Origin: UBA9715 sp964553375
Lineage (GTDB): Bacteria; Actinomycetota; Coriobacteriia; Coriobacteriales; Eggerthellaceae
Direction: 5' to 3'
DNA length: 51,069 nucleotides
NCBI GenBank assembly: GCA_964553375.1
Contig: CAZKKN010000008.1
Coordinates: forward strand, 1 to 51,069
Position numbers and translations under genes: made by a program. The notes beneath the pieces are model-generated. The model did no database searches. It was not told where the DNA came from and saw only the letters and a list, made by a program, of their open reading frames with translations. Shown here one piece after another: positions 8,929-15,116 of the stretch (the first letter of the stretch is position 1; every line of letters begins with the position of its first letter).

Positions 8929-9030
8929 GGCGGAGGGGCATTCAGTCGCTCGAACAGTCCTGAGCTCGCACGAAAGCGCCACTGGCGCTTTCGGCTCATG
9001 CGGAACTCGCTTTGTGAATGCCCCTCCGCC
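8929..9030 (-). repeat. Nested palindrome, family II copy 2
   Basis: Outer arms 8929-8944 and 9015-9030 pair perfectly over 16 bp. The inner hairpin (8971-8980 with 8984-8993) is a perfect 10-bp stem with a 3-base loop. Read on the minus strand, the intervening motifs match copy 1 almost base for base, whereas both stems differ but remain paired. It lies downstream of rarA and upstream of the DUF948-like gene. Confidence 0.8.
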
Positions 9031-9054
9031 TTTTCTGCACCCACGTAAAATACC

Positions 9055-9173
9055 GCCTTCAACAGGCAGGGAGAGGGTGAAGCCGCTTGCGCAGCCGGGC
9101 AATGCCACGCTGATAGGGAAAAGCCTTACCGGCGAGCAGCTGTAGGCGAACCCTCTCCCTGCCTGTTGAAGGC
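9055..9173. repeat. Perfect 24-bp inverted repeat 3' of rarA
   Basis: Arms 9055-9078 and 9150-9173 are perfect inverted copies around a 71-bp interior. The right arm ends 14 bp from the rarA stop codon. The interior has no clear match to families I or II. It may be a terminator-like or REP-like element. Confidence 0.8.
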
Positions 9174-9187
9174 TTGTTGGGTGCGGG

Positions 9188-10498
9188 TCAGGATTTGCGA
9201 TCGCGGGAGGTGGCGTCTATACGGTAGGATTCCCAACCGCGTTCGGTGGGGTGATAGAAGCAGCCGCGCTCAAGGCCTTCGGGAAGATAGCGCTGCTCCA
9301 CCCAGCCGCCGGGATAGCTGTGAGGATACTTGTAGGAGCCGTAATCCTCAGAGCCAGGGCGGTGCCGATCGCGCAGGTGGTCGGGCACGGCGCGCACGGG
9401 GCCGCGGCGCACCTCGGCCAAAGCGGCATCGATCCCCGCCTCCACGGCGTTGCTCTTGGGAGCAAGCGCCACATACGTGGCCGCCTGAGCAAGGTTGATG
9501 CGGCATTCGGGATAACCGATGACTTCGGCAGACTTGAACGCCGCCGCAGCGATGAGCAGCGCCTGGGGGTCCGCATTGCCCACATCCTCCGAAGCGGCGA
9601 TCATGATGCGTCGAGCGATGAACTTGGGGTCTTCGCCCCCTTCGATCATGCGAGCAAGCCAATAAAGGGCGGCATCCGGATCGCTTCCGCGCATAGACTT
9701 GATGAACGCGGATATGATGTCGTAGTGCATGTCCTTGTTTTTGTCGTAAGGTGCGCTGTGATGCGGATTCGCCAGCCCCACGGTCTCAGCCGAGATGGTG
9801 CAGGGCTTCTTCGCCGTCCCCTCGCCCGCCAGCTGAGCGGCGAGCTCAAGGGAGGTCAGCGCCGAGCGGCCATCGCCACCAGCCAGGGTGATCAGGGCAT
9901 CAAGGGCGCCTTCCCCAAGAACGTAGCGGCCGTCCAACCCTTGGGGAGACTCTAAAGCACGGCCGATGAGGTCGGCGATATCCTCATCGGTCAGGCTGTG
10001 CAGCTCCACCACCCGCGAGCGCGAAAGCAGCGCGGAGTTCACTTCAAAATAGGGATTCTCGGTCGTCGCGCCCACCAACACCACCGTGCGATCCTCCACC
10101 GCATGAAGCAGCGAATCCTGCTGGGCGCGGTTGAAGCGATGGATCTCATCCACGAACAGGATGGTGCGCCTGCCGTTCAAACGAGCGCGCTCGCCAGCTG
10201 CTTTGATCTCGCGACGCAGATCCGATACCGTACCGCCGATGGCGGAGACCTCCACGAACTGCGCTTCGGTTGACTCGGCGATGATGTGGGCCAGAGAGGT
10301 CTTCCCTGTACCCGCCGGCCCGAAGAGGATGACCGATGTGAGCATATCCCGCTCGATGGCCGTGCGCAGCCAGCTGCCGTAACCGCAGGCGCTATCCTGG
10401 CCCACCAACTCGTCAAGGGTGCGCGGGCGCATCCGCACAGCCAGGGGCGCATCGGCCGGAGGCGTGCTGCTCTCTATCTCTGTGAATAATGTATCCAT
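9188..10498 (-). CDS. rarA: Replication-associated recombination protein A (RarA/MgsA)
   Basis: The 436-residue AAA+ ATPase acts at stalled replication forks. Walker A GPAGTGKT is at residues 60-67, Walker B ILFVDEIH at 113-120, and sensor 1 GATTENP near 138. The C-terminal tetramerisation and DNA-binding region contains the family motif DMHYDIISAFIKSMRGSDPDAALYWLARM in full. Length is normal. It is a single gene between palindromic elements downstream and a structured RNA upstream. In several Gram-positive bacteria the 6S RNA gene lies close to rarA, which matters for the RNA call. Confidence 0.95.
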   Translation of the reverse strand: MDTLFTEIESSTPPADAPLAVRMRPRTLDELVGQDSACGYGSWLRTAIERDMLTSVILFGPAGTGKTSLAHIIAESTEAQFVEVSAIGGTVSDLRREIKAAGERARLNGRRTILFVDEIHRFNRAQQDSLLHAVEDRTVVLVGATTENPYFEVNSALLSRSRVVELHSLTDEDIADLIGRALESPQGLDGRYVLGEGALDALITLAGGDGRSALTSLELAAQLAGEGTAKKPCTISAETVGLANPHHSAPYDKNKDMHYDIISAFIKSMRGSDPDAALYWLARMIEGGEDPKFIARRIMIAASEDVGNADPQALLIAAAAFKSAEVIGYPECRINLAQAATYVALAPKSNAVEAGIDAALAEVRRGPVRAVPDHLRDRHRPGSEDYGSYKYPHSYPGGWVEQRYLPEGLERGCFYHPTERGWESYRIDATSRDRKS

Positions 10499-10514
10499 AT
10501 ATGCAGGGTAGCGG

Positions 10515-10715
10515 ATTTCCGGCGGATTCTAGGCAGAAAAGAAGCCCTGTCTCCAATCCGAAGGATGAACCCATCCCGAAAGATGGGTGCTCGCAACTCG
10601 CTTCCTGGCTTTCGCCCCAACAGGGACGAATCCCCATTTCACGAGCAATGTAGAGCTCCCTAGAACCATAATGTCGGTCCACCGCTTGAATCGGCTTTGA
10701 AAACAGGGCCTGATT
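10515..10715 (-). ncRNA. Structured RNA upstream of rarA, possibly 6S RNA
   Basis: No convincing protein is encoded here, but the minus strand folds strongly. GCCCTGT near 10,706 pairs with ACAGGGC near 10,547; next, CCGATTC pairs with GGATTGG with two G-U pairs; an apical arm is made by TGCTCGT with GCGAGCA; and a hairpin ACCCATC/GATGGGT lies on the 3' side. The result is about 180-200 nt, closed by a terminal stem and followed by TTCTTTTC. Size, layout and location next to rarA fit 6S RNA (ssrS), a regulator of RNA polymerase. Boundaries are approximate and the family assignment is an inference. Confidence 0.5.
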
Positions 10716-10831
10716 GAAGAGTACCCTATGCAGCAGGTTCTGGCTAGTGTTTTTCCCGGGTTCCACCAAGTTGCCCTCAACCTAGCACCGTGCCGTTACC
10801 TGAAGGGCCTTGCGGGAGGTTGAGGACCGGA

Positions 10832-10946
10832 GGGCCGAAGCGGCGGGGCAGAAGAGCGATTCTGCAGGCAAGGATTCCTGTGGTATAAACCACCACAGGA
10901 ATCCGCAGCCGAAGCCTTAGCGAGTCTGCCCCCGCCGCTTCGGCCC
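10832..10946 (-). repeat. Nested palindrome, family I copy D
   Basis: Outer arms 10832-10852 and 10925-10946 pair with one inserted base. The inner hairpin is a perfect 13-bp stem (10872-10884 with 10892-10904). On the minus strand it has GGCTTCGGCTGCG before the stem and CTTGCCTGCAGAATC after it, matching the family ends. It lies 6 bp past the MscS stop codon. Confidence 0.8.
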
Positions 10947-10952
10947 CGTAGG

Positions 10953-11795
10953 TTACTTGGGGCTTTCTTGCGTCACCTTCTCCGCCTGCTTCTCCTGCGG
11001 CTTCTGACTGAACGGCCCAGTGGTCACAGGTGCCAGGGCGCGCAAAGCGGCATCGCGGGCCTCGCGAGCATGCTTCGGGCTTTCCAGGACGAAACGCAGC
11101 TTGGCACTCACCGTGGCATTCCCTACGCTCGTCAGCTGAATGAGCGGCCCTTTCTCCAACGGCGCCACCTTCTCCACAGCCTTGCGCACCTCGGTCTGCA
11201 TGTTGTGGAGCTGAGGACCCAAATCTTGGCCGTTGTAAGCGAAGGTGATAGGCGTGACCAGCATGCCGTCGGGGTTGATCTTGCATACCTCCTCGGAGTT
11301 GATCACGGAGTTGGGGATGAGGTGGGTGATGCCGTCGAAATCGCGCATGGTGGTTTGGCGCCAGGAGACATCTTGCACGATGCCCTCGGTGGAGCCCACT
11401 ACGATGTGGTCGCCAGGTTTGATGATCTTCATCAGCGTGATCTGCAGGCCGCCGAAGAAGTTCTGGATGGTGCCCTGAAGGCCCAGGGAAACCGCGATGC
11501 CACCCACACCCAAAGCTGTGAGCAGGCCGTTTACGTTCACGTTGAAGCAAGCCGCCAAGATGATGGAGATGCCGATCGCCCACACGCATACGCGCGCCAC
11601 ATTGATCAGGATGCTGCTGGAGGGCAGCGGCGAGCCATCGCTTTGGAGCGCTTTGCGCAGCAGCTTGGTGCAAAGCCGCGATATGATAAGTGTGATGACG
11701 AAGATGGCAAGCGCGATGAGCACCGCTTGAAGCTCGTTGCCGCGCACGATGTCGCGAATCCAATCCACCAGGCTCTGTAAGGGCTGATCGCTCAT
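10953..11795 (-). CDS. mscS: MscS-family mechanosensitive ion channel
   Basis: The 280-residue inner-membrane protein releases solutes under osmotic down-shock. It has three N-terminal transmembrane segments, a Gly/Ala-rich pore helix (LLTALGVGGIAVSLGLQGTI), the beta domain (IKPGDHIVVGSTEGIVQDV, then LIPNSVI) and a cytoplasmic alpha/beta domain with a Lys/Gln/Glu-rich tail. Length fits small MscS. It is third in an operon after the methyltransferase-like gene and an 85-residue protein, separated from the latter by 9 bp. Confidence 0.92.
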   Translation of the reverse strand: MSDQPLQSLVDWIRDIVRGNELQAVLIALAIFVITLIISRLCTKLLRKALQSDGSPLPSSSILINVARVCVWAIGISIILAACFNVNVNGLLTALGVGGIAVSLGLQGTIQNFFGGLQITLMKIIKPGDHIVVGSTEGIVQDVSWRQTTMRDFDGITHLIPNSVINSEEVCKINPDGMLVTPITFAYNGQDLGPQLHNMQTEVRKAVEKVAPLEKGPLIQLTSVGNATVSAKLRFVLESPKHAREARDAALRALAPVTTGPFSQKPQEKQAEKVTQESPK

Positions 11796-11804
11796 TTATC
11801 CTGC

Positions 11805-12062
11805 CTATTCCACCGTTCCATAAACCTGGCCCCAAGCATGGCCGCCGATAGAGGAGTTAAGCTGATGGCACAAACGCTCCCGGGTGAAGCTGCCTGGCGG
11901 CAGCAGATTGACGATCTCCAGCAACTCGGGAGGCAGATCGCTCGCTTCCGCGTTCAGGATCACGTCCAAACGCCGCACCTCGTAGTCGCGCGGCTTGCCA
12001 TCGAAGAGCTCTTCCACCACCGATTGCAGGGCTCCGTAGCTGGGGCTTGGTTCAACCGACAT
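11805..12062 (-). CDS. Small conserved-looking hypothetical protein
   Basis: An 85-residue acidic protein without transmembrane segments. I do not recognise the family. The ribosome binding site AAGGAG sits well before ATG 12062. The gene is tightly spaced between the methyltransferase-like gene upstream (32 bp) and mscS downstream (9 bp), and its composition matches its neighbours, so it is probably real. Phrases such as LPPELLEIVNLLPPGSFTR and a C-terminal GHAWGQVYGTVE suggest a compact helical domain. Confidence 0.7.
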   Translation of the reverse strand: MSVEPSPSYGALQSVVEELFDGKPRDYEVRRLDVILNAEASDLPPELLEIVNLLPPGSFTRERLCHQLNSSIGGHAWGQVYGTVE

Positions 12063-12094
12063 GGCTTCTCCTTGGGTCCGAGGCGCCGAAGCGC

Positions 12095-13135
12095 CTAGCG
12101 CTTCACGTCATCACCGGACACGGCTGCCACCAAGGCACCGGTGCAGGCGGCGGTTGCTTGGCCGGTAGCGCGCAGGAACTGCACCCCCGCGTCGCGCAGG
12201 CGCTGACCCACGAGCACCAAAGTGTCCGGGGTGTATTCCTGGATGTCTTCCAAGGGCGTGAGACCCAAGGCGCGGGCGTTGAGGGGATCTTCGATCACGC
12301 GCAGCGATGCCAGGATGGGAAGCGTGGTCTTCTCCGCTGCAACCTTGGCATACTCCACGGCTGCATTGGGGTTTTCGGCGGTCTCGAAGCCCACCACGGC
12401 AGCGCCGAGGTCCTCCATCACCGCCAAGGCCTCGGGCCACTGATCGGGGGCTAAAGGTGCGTGCCGGTCCAGGTAGCCCAAGGGGTCAAGCGGCTCATCA
12501 AGCAGCGTGTAGCCGTCGGTGGGCAGACCGCTTTTGATGTCTTCGACAGAAAACGTGCTGGTCGAAGGCGCAGGCGAGGCCTCCACCTTCGTCTTCTCCA
12601 GCCCATCGGAAGTACCCAAGCGCACCGATGCGAAAACCGGCTTGTCGCTAACCTGCTTCACCCCCATGAGGGCGCAGCGCAGGTCGTTGATGGAGGTGAA
12701 TCCGTTCAGGAAGAACGCGTCGAATTCCCTGCCATCGAAATCGCGCGCCGCTTGAGCGTACTGGCCGCGATTCTCGTTGAGGGACGACTTCGACGATGCG
12801 TCCAGCGGCAGCCCACAGGGACCTATCTCCACCAGGATATGCTGGGGCCCCTCCTTACGGGCAATGGCCAGCGCCGCATCGGCTAAGCGCGCGCCGTCGC
12901 CGTCCATGCGAGCATGGGCCAAGCGGGCCGGAGTGATGTCTTGGGTGGTCGTGACCAGGCACTGAGCGCCCGCGACCTTCTCAAGGCGAAAGGCGTCTTC
13001 CAGGGAATCCTGCTCAACCAGGTTAAGGTATTGGCGATCGAACTCCACCGCGATTCCCTGTTTTGCCAGGGTTGCATCAAGCGGCGCCGACAGGACAAGC
13101 ATGTCTTTGTGGAATCGCATTTGAATATCAGGCAT
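12095..13135 (-). CDS. Homocysteine S-methyltransferase-like protein lacking usual zinc cysteines
   Basis: The 346-residue protein shows parts of the Hcy-methyltransferase barrel: VEIGPCGLPLD, a segment FNGFTSINDLRCAL-like (FFLNGFTSINDLRCAL), and GAAVVGFETAENPNAA where the family has its GADL-x-ETMP strand. The family normally binds zinc through one upstream Cys and a GGCC near the C-terminus; here the latter region reads TAACTGAL, with one Cys. Either zinc is bound differently or the protein does something else. ATG 13135 is preceded by AAGGGAG. It heads the operon with the 85-residue gene and mscS. Assignment is tentative. Confidence 0.55.
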   Translation of the reverse strand: MPDIQMRFHKDMLVLSAPLDATLAKQGIAVEFDRQYLNLVEQDSLEDAFRLEKVAGAQCLVTTTQDITPARLAHARMDGDGARLADAALAIARKEGPQHILVEIGPCGLPLDASSKSSLNENRGQYAQAARDFDGREFDAFFLNGFTSINDLRCALMGVKQVSDKPVFASVRLGTSDGLEKTKVEASPAPSTSTFSVEDIKSGLPTDGYTLLDEPLDPLGYLDRHAPLAPDQWPEALAVMEDLGAAVVGFETAENPNAAVEYAKVAAEKTTLPILASLRVIEDPLNARALGLTPLEDIQEYTPDTLVLVGQRLRDAGVQFLRATGQATAACTGALVAAVSGDDVKR

Positions 13136-13327
13136 GGCAACTCCCTTCGCCATTGACTGTCTTGGCTTAATGATACCCTAGCTGAAGTGCGGAAACGGTT
13201 ATATCTTGGCGACAGGGGTTTCAGCTTACCAACGAAAAGTTGCGGACGGGTAACAAGCACATTTTTCCGTCATAGCGCCTTCGCAAATTGTGCTAAGCGC
13301 CATCATATAGAATTCAAAACCGTTCTT

Positions 13328-13333
13328 TATAAT
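13328..13333 (+). promoter_or_regulatory. Candidate -10 box of a small RNA
   Basis: TATAAT is an exact consensus -10 hexamer 10 bp before the first hairpin of the RNA below. No convincing -35 is found at 16-18 bp, so this is only a candidate. Confidence 0.4.
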
Positions 13334-13339
13334 ACCAAG

Positions 13340-13451
13340 CATCGGAAGGCTCCCCTCCTTCCGAGACTGCTCAAAGCAGTAGCGGTGCCAAGACACCGCG
13401 GCATCCCCTCCTTAAGATCCGGCCCGTTCCCCGCGGGCCGGATCGATTTTT
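13340..13451 (+). ncRNA. Small RNA with C-rich loops, ending in a terminator
   Basis: Four hairpins follow in about 110 bp, upstream of ackA: CGGAAGG/CCTTCCG with loop CTCCCCT (13343-13363), ACTGCT/AGCAGT (13366-13380), CGGTG/CACCG (13383-13398), and the terminator at 13416-13451 whose loop is TTCCCCG. C-rich loops able to pair with ribosome binding sites are typical of several regulatory RNAs, including the actinobacterial 6C RNA with two C-rich loops. It could instead be an attenuated leader of ackA. No peptide is evident. Confidence 0.5.
13416..13451 (+). terminator. Rho-independent terminator
   Basis: A perfect 11-bp stem (13416-13426 with 13434-13444, GATCCGGCCCG and its complement), 7-base loop, and TTTTT at 13447-13451. 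It lies 108 bp before the ackA start, so it ends an upstream transcript or attenuates ackA. Confidence 0.8.
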
Positions 13452-13558
13452 ATGACTCCTGCCTCCTTCTACGAAAAGCCAACGAATTGTCCCGGAACAG
13501 CTTCGGCAAAGGCCTTATAGGTAGAATAAGGTCGATTTCCGAAGAAAGCGGGGTTGCC

Positions 13559-14770
13559 ATGTTGGTTTTGGTGGTAAACGCAGGAAGCTCTTCCTTGAAA
13601 AGCCAATTGATAGAAACCGAAGGCAAGATATGCCTGATGAAGTGCCTGGCCGAAAAGGTCGGCACCGACCAGGCGCGCATGACCGTGGCGTTTGCGCCGG
13701 ATTTCCAGAAGACCTCCTACAACGTTGCGGATTTCTCCGTGGAGCAATGCCTGATGAAGCTGCTCGATGTGCTGGTGGATGACCCGGAGTCGCCCATAAG
13801 CGGGCTGGAGCAGATCGATGCCGTTGGCAACCGCGTAGTGGCCGGAGGCGAGTACTTCACCCGAGCCACCATCATCGACGACGAAGCCCGCGAGCACCTC
13901 GCCCAGGTGGAGGAGCTCGCCCCACTGCACAACCCCGTGGCGGATCAGTGCATCGACTTGCTGCGCGAGGTCATGCCGAATACCCCGCAGGTAGCGGTTT
14001 TCGACACCGCCTTCCACCAAACCATGCCGCCTAAGGCTTACATGTACCCGTTGCCGCTGCGCTACTACAACGACTACGCCATCCGGCGTTACGGCGCCCA
14101 TGGCACCTCCCACCGATATGCGGCGCAGCAGGCGGCGAACCTGCTCGGACGCTCCTTACGCGACTTGGGGCTCATCACCTGCCACTTGGGCAACGGTGGT
14201 TCCATCACTGCTGTCAACCACGGCAAATCCATCGACACCACCATGGGGTTCACGCCCCTGGAAGGGCTTATGATGGGTACGCGCTCCGGCTCCATCGACC
14301 CGGCGATCATCACCTACATCATGCGCCGTGAGGGGCGGAAATTCGACGAGATGGACAAGATTCTGAATTGCGAGAGCGGCATCTTGGGGATCACGGGCAA
14401 AAGTGGAGACATGCGCGATGCGCTGGAGGACGCGAAAGCAGGCGATGAGCTGGCGCAACTGGCCATCGACATGTACGTTTACCGGGTGCAGAAAGCCATC
14501 GGCAGCTACTATGCGGTGATGACCCGCACCGATGCCGTGGTGATGACGGCAGGTATTGGCGAGAACTCCGCTGACCTGCGCGAACGCATCTTCGAGGGCC
14601 TGGCGCATATGGGCATGATCTTGGACAAGGAGCGCAACGACGTGGAGGGCGCCATCGGCGTGAACCGCATCATATCCATCGACGACAGCCCCATCAAGAT
14701 CTGCGTAGTGACCACCGACGAAGAGGTGCGCATCGCCCGCGAGACCGACAACCTGGTATCGCAGCTCTAA
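13559..14770 (+). CDS. ackA: Acetate kinase
   Basis: The 403-residue cytoplasmic enzyme interconverts acetyl phosphate plus ADP and acetate plus ATP. Family motifs are present: LVVNAGSSSLK at the N-terminus, HGTSHRY, CHLGNGGSITAV, TMGFTPLEGLMMGTRSG, and TAGIGENS near the C-terminus. The start at the MLVLVVNAG methionine gives the normal AckA length; the open frame reaches back to 13187 but covers a terminator and is not coding there. No phosphotransacetylase gene is adjacent. A small terminated RNA lies upstream and may influence its expression. Confidence 0.96.
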   Translation: MLVLVVNAGSSSLKSQLIETEGKICLMKCLAEKVGTDQARMTVAFAPDFQKTSYNVADFSVEQCLMKLLDVLVDDPESPISGLEQIDAVGNRVVAGGEYFTRATIIDDEAREHLAQVEELAPLHNPVADQCIDLLREVMPNTPQVAVFDTAFHQTMPPKAYMYPLPLRYYNDYAIRRYGAHGTSHRYAAQQAANLLGRSLRDLGLITCHLGNGGSITAVNHGKSIDTTMGFTPLEGLMMGTRSGSIDPAIITYIMRREGRKFDEMDKILNCESGILGITGKSGDMRDALEDAKAGDELAQLAIDMYVYRVQKAIGSYYAVMTRTDAVVMTAGIGENSADLRERIFEGLAHMGMILDKERNDVEGAIGVNRIISIDDSPIKICVVTTDEEVRIARETDNLVSQL

Positions 14771-14832
14771 GGGTGCCTTTGCGCGCATTCCGGCATCCTA
14801 AAAGCCCAGGTCGCTGATTTTCCCGGAACCCT

Positions 14833-14988
14833 TGTGGTCAAAAATTCCAGTTATTCGCCCTTTTTCAAGGCTTCAGGCGCGCTTTTGGACCTTGCCGATG
14901 CTTCTCGAAATCTGTGAACTGGGGTTTTGCCGGCACCACGCTTGTCGAGCAAGTGCAGAAACGCGAATAACTGGAATTATTGACCACA
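14833..14988. repeat. 26-bp inverted repeat between ackA and arsMS
   Basis: Arms 14833-14858 and 14963-14988 match over 26 bp with one mismatch and enclose 104 bp with no gene. Both adjacent genes converge on it (ackA stop 14770, arsMS stop 15110). It could be a miniature transposable element or a large bidirectional terminator. Confidence 0.75.
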
Positions 14989-15076
14989 GCCCGAACGAGC
15001 TAGCGCGTTTTGCGACCAAAAGCGCTCCGAACGATATCCAAAACGCCCGAAAGCGCCATGCAACCTGTCAACCAGA

Positions 15077-15116
15077 GGTGTGGATGGCATGCAACCCCCG
15101 CAGCAAGCCCTACACC
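15077..15116 (-). other. Hairpin at the 3' end of arsMS with a shared 15-mer
   Basis: GGTGTGG at 15077-15083 can pair with CCTACACC at 15109-15116, overlapping the arsMS stop codon. The loop side holds TGCAACCCCCGCAGC (15090-15104), an exact copy of a 15-mer downstream of truA (48112-48126). No U-run follows. Confidence 0.45.

Noticed and set aside
10413..10769. Open frame on the minus strand overlapping the rarA start
   Set aside because: It overlaps rarA in another frame and the structured RNA region; the composition is not protein-like and there is no convincing ribosome binding site.
10741..10790. T-box-like GGTGGAACCC sequence upstream of the RNA
   Set aside because: It lies at the 5' side without a specifier region or following terminator, and the downstream gene rarA is not a T-box target.
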